A model generated the notes under the pieces. The model saw only the letters and a list, made by a program, of their open reading frames with translations, ran no database searches and was not told the DNA's origin. Below are positions 7,638 to 15,425 of a stretch of 32,424 bases of DNA, one piece after another (position 1 is the first letter of the stretch; each line of letters starts with the position of its first letter). This stretch comes from Sedimenticola sp. (GTDB lineage Bacteria; Pseudomonadota; Gammaproteobacteria; Chromatiales; Chromatiaceae), in NCBI GenBank assembly GCA_026984055.1, contig JALSSX010000285.1:1-32424 (forward strand). Reading direction: 5' to 3'. The position numbers and the translations under genes were made by a program.

Positions 7638-8461
7638 ATCATCTGCTATTGACTGCTTGGGCGGATCTCATCGAGTCGTTGCGCGCGCGCTGGTTCATCG
7701 TCTATGCGCTGGTGTTTGGCGGCATCGTTGTCTTGCTGTTCGCCTTCGGTCTGTCGGAATCACGCGTGATGGGTTTCACCGGTCTGTCACGTCTGTTGGT
7801 CACTTACATCCAGTTGTCGATGGCGATCCTGCCGATCTTTGTGCTGATCACAACGGTGCGCTCGGTTGCCGGTGATCGCGAGGCCGGCGTGTTCGAATAT
7901 ATGTTGTCGTTGCCGGTGAGTCTGTCGGCTTGGTTCTGGGGGCGCATGTCGGGGCGTTTCGTGGTGGTTTTTCTGCCGGTTTTCGTCGCGATGGTCGGCG
8001 CATTGCTATGGGGCGCTATCAAGGGAGGCGAGACCCCATGGGAGTTGTTCGCCTATTACACTGCTTTGCTGGTTGCATTGTGCTGGTGCTTTCTCGGCAT
8101 CGGCATGTTGATCTCGACGCTGGCGCGTTCGTCCGACGTGGCCCAGGGCGCGGCCTTCGTCGTCTGGCTGACCCTGCTGTTGTTTCTCGACCTGATCCTG
8201 TTGGGCGTGATGATCCGTGAAAGCCTGCCACCGGAGGATGCTGTGGCGTTGGCCTTGATCAATCCGTTGCAGGTGTTTCGCACCGCGACGATGATGCTGT
8301 TCGATCCGCAACTGGTGCTGCTGGGCCCCACAGCCTACGTGATTCTGGATAACTTCGGTCGCGCCGGCTATATCGCCTATGCGGTGTGCTATCCGATCGT
8401 GCTGGGCACGTTGTGCGCGTGGATAGGCTATCAGGTATTCAAACGTTCCGACTTGCCCTGA
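7634..8461 (+). CDS. nosY: NosY, ABC-2 type permease
   Basis: This 275-aa inner-membrane protein with six hydrophobic segments is the membrane partner of NosF. It has the usual features of ABC-2 family NosY: a first helix near residues 20-40, the loop RSVAGDREAGVFEYMLSLP, and a last helix ending about ten residues from the C-terminus. The DREAG motif is the coupling region that contacts the ATPase. It overlaps nosL by four bases, and the following small gene starts four bases after its stop. Confidence 0.92.
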   Translation: MNHLLLTAWADLIESLRARWFIVYALVFGGIVVLLFAFGLSESRVMGFTGLSRLLVTYIQLSMAILPIFVLITTVRSVAGDREAGVFEYMLSLPVSLSAWFWGRMSGRFVVVFLPVFVAMVGALLWGAIKGGETPWELFAYYTALLVALCWCFLGIGMLISTLARSSDVAQGAAFVVWLTLLLFLDLILLGVMIRESLPPEDAVALALINPLQVFRTATMMLFDPQLVLLGPTAYVILDNFGRAGYIAYAVCYPIVLGTLCAWIGYQVFKRSDLP

Positions 8462-8465
8462 TTGC

Positions 8466-8942
8466 ATGCGCGGATCCTATCTCGCGCTTGCTGTTGGCGC
8501 TATCGCGGGTATTGCAGCGTTGCTCGCCTGGTGGTCGTGGTCGGAAACGCCACGCTCGTCGCGGTTGCGGCCAGGTGTCGATCTATCGCCGGACAGTGCC
8601 TGCGATCTGCGCGCGGCCCCCTGTGTCAGTGTTGTGCCGAGCGGTGGAACGATCGCCTTTGGCATTCAGCCACGCGCGATTCCGTTGATCGAGCCATTGG
8701 CCCTTTCGGTGGTGTTGGCGGGTATTGATGCGACCACGGTGGGCGTCGACATCGTCGGGATCGGCATGAACATGGGGGCGAACCATAAGCGGCTAAAGTC
8801 TTTCGGCGAGGGCCGTTATTCCGGTGTCACCAGTCTGCCGGTATGCATCCGTCGGGCGATGGAGTGGGAGGCACGGGTGACGGTTTCCAACGGGGTAAAG
8901 TCGAGGACGATCGCGCGTTACCGCTTCATTACGACGCACTGA
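8466..8942 (+). CDS. Membrane-anchored periplasmic protein at the end of the nos operon (FixH/YtkA-like?)
   Basis: This 158-aa protein has one N-terminal hydrophobic segment (residues 5-25) that could be an anchor or an uncleaved signal. Two cysteines (CDLRAAPC, about residues 47-53) could form a disulfide or bind metal. The C-terminal half is rich in beta strands with the pattern G-M-N-M-G-x-N-H, then GRYSGVTSLPVC and a closing W-E-A-R-V strand. This recalls the FixH/YtkA beta-sandwich group, some of whose members handle copper, and the Met/His/Cys residues would fit copper binding. The start lies four bases after the nosY stop, so it is very likely cotranscribed with the nos genes. Function is not established; a copper accessory role for NosZ is an inference. 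Confidence 0.7.
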   Translation: MRGSYLALAVGAIAGIAALLAWWSWSETPRSSRLRPGVDLSPDSACDLRAAPCVSVVPSGGTIAFGIQPRAIPLIEPLALSVVLAGIDATTVGVDIVGIGMNMGANHKRLKSFGEGRYSGVTSLPVCIRRAMEWEARVTVSNGVKSRTIARYRFITTH

Positions 8943-8986
8943 GCCGTAGCGTGAAAGTCGTCTGCCGCTTGTCTGTGGTTTGCTTG

Positions 8987-9143
8987 CGGGAATGTCATGG
9001 ATACGTCTCTGTCGGCTTGGCCTCGGCATAACCCACGGGGAAGTGGGAATGCTGGAAATGCCGGGAGCACTTCCAGTGCCCTGCCTCGGACATCCCAGAG
9101 CCGAACCACGGGGAACCTTTCATGATCCGGGATGTTTCAGCAT
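8987..9143. repeat. Family B repeat, copy 1
   Basis: About 145-155 bp between two convergent genes. It is closely similar to the reverse complement of 32014-32160, sharing blocks such as CATAACCCACGGGGA and GCTGGAAATGCCGGG. Its right part also resembles 22813-22872. It contains internal inverted blocks (GGAAATGC and GCACTTCC types), so the RNA would fold. No protein is encoded. Its place between two converging transcripts would suit a bidirectional transcription end. Confidence 0.7.
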
Positions 9144-9170
9144 CCATATGTCACCATCTCCGGAGCGATT

Positions 9171-9854
9171 TTAGTCGTCGACGGTGGAGAGCCAAGCGAA
9201 TATATCCCGGATCTCGGTGTCATTGAAGTCGTCCAGCAGTTCCTCGTCCGGCTCGTCCGGGTCGTGGATGCGGATGTGCTTGCGCAGCTTTTTCACCTGG
9301 CGCCACAGGTAGCTGGTGTACTGGCCGGCGAGCATCGGCACGGCCTTTTTTCGACTACCCTGGCCGGAGCGGCCATGGCAGCTCGCGCATTCGTGGTGAT
9401 AGAGATCCCTGCCTTTCTCGATGTTGCCTTCCGTGCGTGGTATTTGCATCAGTTTCTTCGATTCGATCAGGCGCGCGTAGGCATCGAATCCCGGATCGTT
9501 CTCGTTCACCGGGGGCAGCTTGGTCTTCAGTTTGATACCTTGCAGATAGTGGGCGATGTTTAGGATGTCTTCATCGGGCATCTGGCGGTCGTCGACATAC
9601 TCGACCATCGCCAGGTTCGGGCGTTTGCGGTCACGGAACAGATGAAGCTGCTCCGCGATATAAGCTTCAGGTTGACTGGCCAGACGCGGATATTCGCCAT
9701 CCTTGCCACCTTGACCATATTCGCCATGACAGCCCGCGCAGACCTCGTTGATCTCCTCGCCGATGTCCGGGTCGTATTCCCAGGCCAACGCATGGGCGGT
9801 CAGACCGAAGCCCAGGATGAATGCAAGAATGAGGCGGGTATGCCAGGGTTTCAT
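9171..9854 (-). CDS. Dihaem c4-like cytochrome with an unusual second domain
   Basis: This is a 227-aa secreted cytochrome. The start is ATG 9854, where a signal peptide begins (MKPWHTRLILAF, cleavage after AHA-LA). The first haem site is C39-A-G-C42-H43, with Met83 (NLAMVEY) or Met92 as sixth ligand. The second is C156-A-S-C159-H160. After the second site the expected methionine is absent: the only Met, M174, lies in the PMLAGQ turn, which is not normally a ligand. The region holds H193, H197 and a very acidic run DPDEPDEELLDD instead. The second haem may therefore be His-ligated or five-coordinate. The gene faces the nos operon tail, has no clear ribosome site and seems to be alone. Its partner is unknown; electron transfer in denitrification or sulfur oxidation is a guess. 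Confidence 0.8.
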   Translation of the reverse strand: MKPWHTRLILAFILGFGLTAHALAWEYDPDIGEEINEVCAGCHGEYGQGGKDGEYPRLASQPEAYIAEQLHLFRDRKRPNLAMVEYVDDRQMPDEDILNIAHYLQGIKLKTKLPPVNENDPGFDAYARLIESKKLMQIPRTEGNIEKGRDLYHHECASCHGRSGQGSRKKAVPMLAGQYTSYLWRQVKKLRKHIRIHDPDEPDEELLDDFNDTEIRDIFAWLSTVDD

Positions 9855-9988
9855 TTCAGCGGTTCTTTGACGTTTTCCGAGCGGCGGATTATATCGTCTC
9901 CCGCAGGCAATCCAAACGCCGAATTTCATGCTCACGGCCACTTGGACATCGGATTTTGATGCGCTTGCTTGACTTTCGACGCTTCGCT

Positions 9989-10012
9989 GACCGTGGCCAT
10001 ATCGCCACGGTC
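9989..10012 (-). terminator. Hairpin downstream of the Asp-repeat gene
   Basis: GACCGTGGC at 9989-9997 pairs perfectly with 10004-10012 around a six-base loop. It follows the stop of the minus-strand gene at 10028 by about 15 bases. It lacks a T run, so termination would be weak or Rho-assisted. Confidence 0.45.
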
Positions 10013-10027
10013 ATCCCGGCATTGATG

Positions 10028-11032
10028 TCAGCCGCCGAAACCGCCAAATCCACCATTGCCCGAGGCGGCTCCAGGGCTGGAATCACCAGGGTTGCCGAAG
10101 GTGTTTCCCGATTCACCACCTCCGCTTTGATCCTCGTTTCCACCTTGATCGGCGTCAGGGATTTCACCACCCTGATCCTGTCCGTTGCCCGGCGTCTGAC
10201 CGCTGGAGAGATCGCCAAATTCCCCCAAGGGTTCCCCATCGACGGGAGATTGCGTTTCGCCAGCTCCCGGGCCGTGGTCTGGCTTATTACCATCGCCGCC
10301 GGCGTTGTCTCCCGATGCATTGCTGTTGTCATGGGAGGGGATCGGGAGATCGTCGCGAAAGCCGTCGAAATCCTTGTCCTGATCGGCGAAGCCGTCGCGG
10401 TTACTATCGTCATCGCGGAAGCCGTCATGGTCTCGGTCTTCATCGTCGAAGCCATCGTGGTCGGCATCGGTTTCACGGAAACCGTCCTTGTCCAGGTCGT
10501 TGTCGTGATAGCCGTCCTGATTCCTGTCGTCATCGAAGAACCCGTCGTGGTTGCGGTCGCCGTCCGCGAAGCCGTCGCCGTCGAAGTCGCCGCTGATCTC
10601 GGGAGGCAACCCAAGCTGAATGCCGACCTTATTCATCGTGGTGACACCGTTCACCCAATCCTTGATATTGGTAGGGTCGCCACCGGGCACGGTAACGATG
10701 CTGTATACCGGATAGCTGCGCGGGCTGAGTTCGGGGAAGGTGGTCAGTGAGTAGACCTCGAAGTGGCCTGAGAAGGTGCTGTTTGCGGTATGCGGTATCG
10801 GTTCAGCAGAGAGCTGACCGTCGGCAAGTAGGTAGATGCGTTGGCCATCTGCTTCGGTGAACAGGTAGAGGTCCCCGCTGGTGGGTGTTTTGAAGTCGAT
10901 CTCGATCTTGATCTGGTCGTTGTCCAGGCCAACGACAGACTTCGGTGTGGAGAGTACGCCTCCATCGGCGAAAACAGCGCCGGATAGCAAGGAAGCCAGC
11001 GCGCAGGCAATGAACGTCTTTTGGGATAGCAT
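10028..11032 (-). CDS. Secreted protein with eight 10-residue Asp-rich (calcium-type) repeats
   Basis: This 334-aa protein begins with a signal peptide (MLSQKTFIACALAS, cleavage after VFA, about residue 22). Residues 25-140 form a beta-rich domain I do not recognise (GDLYLFTEADGQRIYLL and following). Residues 148-227 are eight consecutive 10-residue units of the form x-D-x-[DN]-x-D-G-[FY]-x-[DE]. They are like the calcium loops of EF-hand, dockerin and thrombospondin type 3 repeats. The last about 100 residues are low-complexity Gly/Asp/Ser/Gln and end in GFGGFGG. I see no sorting anchor. The start at 11032 is preferred over an upstream frame extension because the signal sequence begins there, with an AGAGG site upstream. 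The role is unknown; a calcium-stabilised surface or extracellular protein is plausible. It is divergent from the VWA gene. Confidence 0.75.
   Translation of the reverse strand: MLSQKTFIACALASLLSGAVFADGGVLSTPKSVVGLDNDQIKIEIDFKTPTSGDLYLFTEADGQRIYLLADGQLSAEPIPHTANSTFSGHFEVYSLTTFPELSPRSYPVYSIVTVPGGDPTNIKDWVNGVTTMNKVGIQLGLPPEISGDFDGDGFADGDRNHDGFFDDDRNQDGYHDNDLDKDGFRETDADHDGFDDEDRDHDGFRDDDSNRDGFADQDKDFDGFRDDLPIPSHDNSNASGDNAGGDGNKPDHGPGAGETQSPVDGEPLGEFGDLSSGQTPGNGQDQGGEIPDADQGGNEDQSGGGESGNTFGNPGDSSPGAASGNGGFGGFGG
10349..10591 (-). repeat. Eight tandem 30-bp coding repeats (calcium-type loops)
   Basis: The DNA encoding residues 148-227 of the secreted protein has a strict 30-bp period. The diverged third positions show the units are old rather than freshly duplicated. 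The opposite strand stays open through this stretch and reads as a Val/Ile/Ala-rich frame, which is a composition artefact. Confidence 0.75.
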
Positions 11033-11192
11033 CGATAGGGCCTCTGAATATTGATGTATTTGAAGTGCCCTTATGGCGGCGTTTTGTGGTGATCTTTTAG
11101 GGCGATCAGCCCGGTGATGAAACATCCATTACCCGCCTGCCTAAAAACACTGTTTTATTCCGTCGAGGTCGGAAGAGGGAGGCCGAGCTTAA

Positions 11193-11301
11193 CAGGCCGT
11201 TGAAAAGCGGCATTTTCCGACGGCCTGTATGCGGTACAGGGAAATCGCATTTTCCGGTTCCGTTAAAAAGTCCATGGTAAGGACTTTTTCAGCATCCTGT
11301 T
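11193..11301. repeat. Family A composite element, copy 2
   Basis: Two hairpins are joined by a linker. The first (11193-11227) has arms CAGGCCGTTGAAAA and TTTTCCGACGGCCTG. The second (11261-11301) has arms GTTAAAAAGTCC and GGACTTTTTCAGC. The same pair in the same order, with the linker block GGGAAATCG, occurs at 16938-17098. It fills much of the 337-bp space between the divergent genes starting at 11032 and 11370. The rest of that space shows no gene, and no clear promoter could be assigned. Confidence 0.7.
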
Positions 11302-11369
11302 AAAGAAGTCTTCATCTCCGCCGTTAGGGATTCAGAATCTGTTTTCTCCCGAGGGTGATCGTGCGCGTG

Positions 11370-13106
11370 ATGAAAGCCACTTCGATAGCGCTGTTGTCTG
11401 TGAGTCTTCTGGCATGGCTCGTAGGCCCCGCGCACGCGCGGCAGATGGTCAATGATGTGCGTGTGTTGATCGATATATCGGGGAGTATGAAGCAGAACGA
11501 TCCACGTAATCTTCGTCGTCCCGCGTTGCGTTTATTGGTTGGCTTGCTCCCCAAGGGTACGCGCGCTGGTGTGTGGACCTTCGCTCGTTCGGTGAAGGCT
11601 CGGATACCGCTGGGCCAAGTGGACCAGCGCTGGAAGCGGAAAGCGCTGGCCGCAGCGTCGCGAATTGGCTCGCCTGGTCAACGCACGGATATCGCGGCTG
11701 CCCTGAAGCGCGCGACAAGGGACTGGAAAACGCCGGCGCCGAATCAGAATCGGCACGTGGTATTGCTGACTGACGGCATGGTCGATATCTCCCGAGATGA
11801 AAAACGCAACGAGGCGTCACGTCTCTTTATCCTCGATGAACTGCTTCCCCGTCTGACCGAACTGGGTGTACAGATTCATACGATTGCCTTGTCCAAGCAT
11901 GCCGACCATGAGTTGTTGGAAACCCTGTCGCGTGAAAGTGGCGGATGGTTCGAGGAAGTCGAGGATGCGGATCGCCTGCAACGCGTGTTCCTGCGCATGT
12001 TCGAGAAGGTCAGCAAGCCCGATACCGTACCGTTGAGGGATAACCGTTTCATTATCGACCGCAGCATCCAGGAGGCGACCCTGCTGCTGTTCTGCAAGGA
12101 CTGCGAACAGACCCGGCTGGTGATGCCGGGCGGTGGCTCGTTCGACCGCGAGCACAAACCCGACAACGTTGCCTGGAGTCGCGACGAAGGCTATGAATTG
12201 ATTACCATCACACATCCCCAGGCGGGAAAATGGAAAATCAGGGCGGCGGTCGATCCCGATAATCGTGTCATGGTGGTCACCAACCTGAAGATGCGCGCCA
12301 GCGACTTGCCGAATGTGCTGGTCGCTGGTGAGCAATTGCCGTTTACCGCGGAGTTTCTGAACAACGGTACGCGCATCACCCGCAAGGCATTTCTCGATGT
12401 CATCGAGGCGGATGTCACCAGCGCGCCACTCGGAACCCAGGGCAAGGCTGTGCCACTGATGGATGACGGTGGCGGTCTGGATGACAAGGCAGAGGATGGT
12501 TTGTTCTCCGTCGTGTTGACCGCAGTCGACGAGCCGGGTCTGCTCGAAGTGGTGGCAAGCGCGCGAGCCAGCACTTTCCGCCGGGAACGCCGGCAGACGG
12601 TCAGTGTTACGCCACCCGCCGAGGTGAGCGTGGATCAAGGTGTTCAACCTGTCAGCGTATCCGTGGCGTTGCAGGATGCGCTGGTCGATCTTGGCTCGGT
12701 CGATGTCGAGGCCTGGTTGGATGGCGGGGGAGGGAAAAAGCCGATACCGCTGCGTGGCGCCGGCCCGGGGCGCTTTCAGGCGAGCTTTTCGACCGATACC
12801 TTTCGTGGCATGGCCAAGCTGGTCGTAGAGATACAGACAAAAAGCAAACGCGGAAACCCGATCTCGTGGCGCTTTGAGGACGCCAAGATAAAAGGCCTGC
12901 TGCCGGATGTCGCCGAGGTGGCGGAGCCTGTCCCGGTGCCGGCCGCAAAAGCAGCGGTGGCGAAAACCGATTGGGGCAGGATCCTGTTGCTGCTCGGACT
13001 GGGAAACGGTTTGTTGATGGTGCTCGGTGGCTTGGCCTGGTGGTTGTTGCGCAGACGCCGCGCCACTGGCCGGATTGTGTTGGATGATGGCGCGGTGACG
13101 GCGTGA
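11370..13106 (+). CDS. Membrane-anchored von Willebrand factor A protein (TIGR03503-like)
   Basis: This 578-aa protein has a signal peptide (MKATSIALLSVSLLAWLV, cleavage after AHA) and then a VWA domain at about residues 28-215. The metal-ion adhesion site is complete: D35-I-S-G-S39, T106 and D135 (LLTDGMVD). The middle and C-terminal parts look like beta-sandwich domains. A paired cysteine motif FCKDC lies near residue 250. One transmembrane helix near residues 540-565 is followed by a basic RRRR stop, so the protein projects into the periplasm from the inner membrane. The layout fits the TIGR03503 family, whose function is unknown. GTG codons at 11355, 11361 and 11367 are alternative starts; a GAGGG site would suit 11361. 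The stop overlaps the next gene's start (TGATG), so the two are probably a functional pair. Confidence 0.82.
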   Translation: MKATSIALLSVSLLAWLVGPAHARQMVNDVRVLIDISGSMKQNDPRNLRRPALRLLVGLLPKGTRAGVWTFARSVKARIPLGQVDQRWKRKALAAASRIGSPGQRTDIAAALKRATRDWKTPAPNQNRHVVLLTDGMVDISRDEKRNEASRLFILDELLPRLTELGVQIHTIALSKHADHELLETLSRESGGWFEEVEDADRLQRVFLRMFEKVSKPDTVPLRDNRFIIDRSIQEATLLLFCKDCEQTRLVMPGGGSFDREHKPDNVAWSRDEGYELITITHPQAGKWKIRAAVDPDNRVMVVTNLKMRASDLPNVLVAGEQLPFTAEFLNNGTRITRKAFLDVIEADVTSAPLGTQGKAVPLMDDGGGLDDKAEDGLFSVVLTAVDEPGLLEVVASARASTFRRERRQTVSVTPPAEVSVDQGVQPVSVSVALQDALVDLGSVDVEAWLDGGGGKKPIPLRGAGPGRFQASFSTDTFRGMAKLVVEIQTKSKRGNPISWRFEDAKIKGLLPDVAEVAEPVPVPAAKAAVAKTDWGRILLLLGLGNGLLMVLGGLAWWLLRRRRATGRIVLDDGAVTA

Positions 13107-14053
13107 TGACACTCGATGTACTGACGGCCATCGTGCTTGGCGAACTCCTGCTGCTTGGCTGGCTACTGGCCGGTGGACTGCTGCTTGCCAAGCTGTGGTC
13201 CGGTGGCAAGGCCCGCCGCGCCGCGCGTCGGCTCGTGGAGCTGGTGATGGCGCAACAAGAGAGTAGAAGCGGGCGGCTGCGAGAAATACTGGTCGATCGA
13301 CATGGCTATGCCGAGGATAAGGCGGAACAGGTGAGCATCGATATCGATCGGAAAGAGAAGGCGTTCTATCAGGCATTCATCAACATTTATCTGGAAAGAG
13401 ACAACGCGGCGATTGCCGGCATCAACGTTCCTTTCGAGAGCGTGGTGGATGCCTATCGGGAACTGCTCCCCGAAGATGCACCCGAGAGTCCAGCGGAGGA
13501 GTGTGAAGAACCCCTGATGAGCAACGTCGAAGTGGGTCGCTTGCAAGCGCAGCTTGCTAGTGCAAGCGCAGACAAGGAGCGCCTCAGCGAGGAGCTTGGC
13601 ATGACCATGGAGGCGATGGGACGTATGCTGAACGAATACTCCAACATGGCGGAGGAAAACGACGGAAGCGATGTCGACCGTGGAAAGATTCTGAGCATGT
13701 TCCAGGAGAAGGACGACGACGATATCGCCGTCACCGATGAAGAGTTGGGGACCATCGAGGCATCGCTTGACTCCAGTGATACCACGATAAGCCAGGAGGC
13801 GGCGCGGGAAGTTGTTCCCATCGCTCAGGAAGAGACGGTGCTCGACGAAAGTGCTGGGGACGAAGCGCCCGAGGACATTACCGAGCTGTCCATCGACGAT
13901 CTGGAGATCGCCGTTGCGGAGGCGGATGAGGTTGCTGGAGAGGTTCTGTTGGATAAACTGGCGGAACCAGAGCTTGATGGTGATATGGCGTTGGAGAAGC
14001 CGGAGCGTGAAGGCGCGGAACAGGAACATCCGGACGCATTGGCATCCCCGTAA
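13106..14053 (+). CDS. Uncharacterised membrane-anchored coiled-coil acidic protein
   Basis: This 315-aa protein has one N-terminal transmembrane helix (residues about 4-30, rich in Leu/Gly/Ala) and then a basic stretch (GGKARRAARR), so the remainder should be cytoplasmic. Residues about 35-105 are helical, and about 140-180 read as a coiled coil. The last about 120 residues are strongly acidic (runs of Asp and Glu) and probably disordered. I recognise no family. Translation is coupled to the VWA gene by a one-base overlap. The pair would place a periplasmic VWA sensor or adhesin next to a cytoplasmic scaffold, which resembles an envelope or chaperone assembly only in outline. Confidence 0.75.
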   Translation: MTLDVLTAIVLGELLLLGWLLAGGLLLAKLWSGGKARRAARRLVELVMAQQESRSGRLREILVDRHGYAEDKAEQVSIDIDRKEKAFYQAFINIYLERDNAAIAGINVPFESVVDAYRELLPEDAPESPAEECEEPLMSNVEVGRLQAQLASASADKERLSEELGMTMEAMGRMLNEYSNMAEENDGSDVDRGKILSMFQEKDDDDIAVTDEELGTIEASLDSSDTTISQEAAREVVPIAQEETVLDESAGDEAPEDITELSIDDLEIAVAEADEVAGEVLLDKLAEPELDGDMALEKPEREGAEQEHPDALASP

Positions 14054-14149
14054 AAAAGGTGATGGGCGACAAAGCGTCACCCGGCTTACCGGGGAGTTCT
14101 TGGGTAGCGTCGGACGAACCATGAGCTATGCACTCACTCAAGGGATCTC

Positions 14150-14173
14150 AAAAAATGCCTTCCATGGCATTTT
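14150..14173 (+). terminator. AT-rich hairpin after the VWA operon
   Basis: AAAAATGCC pairs with GGCATTTTT (9 bp or more) around a six-base loop, ending in five T. It lies about 100 bp after the stop of the coiled-coil gene and could end that transcript. It is similar in core sequence to the family A palindromes and may be a relic of one. Confidence 0.5.
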
Positions 14174-14180
14174 TGCTCAT

Positions 14181-14371
14181 AGCAAAGAGAAAATGCGATG
14201 TAACTACTCAGCTCACCACTGAAATGCGCCATCTCTGCGTTGGAAAATGGTCATTTACACCTGTAAACTCACATTTCCCGCCTTGATCTAACACATTTCA
14301 GCTGCAATCTGAGCAGTTACAGTATGATTTTCCTACTTGCTGAGTAGTTACAATGCGATTTCCTCTTTGCT
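14181..14371. repeat. Family D element: tandem and inverted 31-bp units
   Basis: The unit CTGAGTAGTTACAATGCGAT and its continuation occurs twice head to tail (14309-14339 and 14340-14371) and once inverted at 14181-14212. This gives a 191-bp element with about 32-bp imperfect inverted ends. No open frame lies inside. Base composition is more AT-rich than the genes around it. It looks like a non-autonomous mobile element or the remnant of an insertion-sequence end with repeated transposase sites. Confidence 0.65.
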
Positions 14372-14457
14372 TACATTTTCAATTACTTATCATGATCGGA
14401 ATGGGTGGGACATCTCCGTTCCACTCGGGCACCTCGATTTTTCGAGATGTCCTCAAT

Positions 14458-14492
14458 AAAACCGGCGAGGCCATGCCTCGCCGGTTTTTTTT
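14458..14492. terminator. Strong bidirectional terminator at the end of the sox operon
   Basis: AAAACCGGCGAGGC-type arms pair perfectly over 14 bases (14458-14471 with 14475-14488) around a three-base loop. On the plus strand eight T follow the GC stem; on the minus strand the tract is TTTTATT. It lies 33 bases beyond the soxA stop and is therefore the probable end of the soxXYZA transcript. It also shields that operon from plus-strand transcription. Confidence 0.85.
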
Positions 14493-14524
14493 AACGCGGG
14501 ATGCGTGTTGGGTCGAGCCTGAAT

Positions 14525-15376
14525 TTATTTTCGCGCTGACGGGCCGTTGTATTCGATACCGTTGCTCATATGCGTCAGAAAATACTCCAGATTACGGTAC
14601 TGTCTATGTTGGGGCTTGAACGGTTTCGCGCGAACCTGCTTGTTACAGCCCTTGAAGCGGCGATGCAGCGTGCCAAGCTCACCCCATTTGGAACGGTAGA
14701 CAGGCCAGCCGGTCGTTTGTCCCAATGCCGGGCTGAGAATATCGGTGCGGATATGTTGCCCGGCGCTTTCCACATGACAACTGGCGCAGGAAAAGTTCAG
14801 CTGTCCGCGACGCGCGAAATAGAAGGACTTTCCGTCGTTGTACGCAGCCAGTGCATCGGCATCGCCTTTCGGGATGACGACGTGGGTTTTCTGACCACGT
14901 GACTCATATGCCATGTAGGACAGAATCCGGGTGATTGGACCCTTGGCCCATTTCAACGGCTTCTCGCCATTCTTTTCCCGGCATTCGTTGACCATCATTG
15001 GCAATGTGACGACCATCTTCCGTTTTGCGTCCCAGCGCGGATAGTTCTTCCGTTGCGCCGGGCCGTCGGGAAAGCAACTGGAATAGGTTTTTCCATTCGC
15101 GAATGGCTTGTTCCACATCTCCTCGCCTTCTTCGATCATCGGCTCGTAAGGGGGGAATTCCTCGATCGCTTCCCAGGAGTCACGTGATACTTTGTCGATG
15201 GCATAGACACCATTCTGAAACTCGTTTAATGGTACACCGGGAAATTTCTTCATGAAATAATCACGATAGACCTTCAGGTCTTCCTCGGGTGTTGTGTCAG
15301 TGGCCTTTTTGTTGGCGAAGGCACTGCCAGTAGCCAGCAGGCTAATGGCAAGTACGGCAACCAATTGTTTTTTCAT
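14525..15376 (-). CDS. soxA: SoxA, monohaem-type thiosulfate-oxidising cytochrome subunit
   Basis: This 283-aa protein starts at ATG 15376 after a clear GGAGGAG site, with a signal peptide to about residue 21 (SAFA-N). The frame is open further upstream, but that part overlaps soxZ. The C-terminal cytochrome domain has haem motif C197-A-S-C200-H201 and the active-site cysteine in RFKGC244NKQV, which ligates the haem as a persulfide. The N-terminal domain lacks a second CXXCH; C101 and C132 are placed where a structural disulfide is expected, so this is the one-haem SoxA type. With SoxX it forms the SoxAX enzyme that links thiosulfate to the SoxY cysteine in the periplasm. It is the last gene of the operon, and soxB does not follow. 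Confidence 0.95.
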   Translation of the reverse strand: MKKQLVAVLAISLLATGSAFANKKATDTTPEEDLKVYRDYFMKKFPGVPLNEFQNGVYAIDKVSRDSWEAIEEFPPYEPMIEEGEEMWNKPFANGKTYSSCFPDGPAQRKNYPRWDAKRKMVVTLPMMVNECREKNGEKPLKWAKGPITRILSYMAYESRGQKTHVVIPKGDADALAAYNDGKSFYFARRGQLNFSCASCHVESAGQHIRTDILSPALGQTTGWPVYRSKWGELGTLHRRFKGCNKQVRAKPFKPQHRQYRNLEYFLTHMSNGIEYNGPSARK

Positions 15377-15425
15377 GGATTGTGTCTCCTCCCGGGTGGG
15401 GTATAAGAGTTGAGTGAGTGGAAAA

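Noticed and set aside
9956-10750. 264-aa plus-strand open frame rich in Val, Ile and Ala
   Set aside because: It is antisense to the Asp-rich repeats; GAC/GAT codons read backwards as Val and Ile. The minus-strand frame has a signal peptide and clean repeats, so it is the real one.
11817-13376. 519-aa minus-strand open frame
   Set aside because: It is opposite the VWA gene, has no recognisable motif, and has shadow-type composition.
14181-14371. CRISPR array
   Set aside because: Only three units, two of them directly adjacent and one inverted, with no spacers or cas genes.
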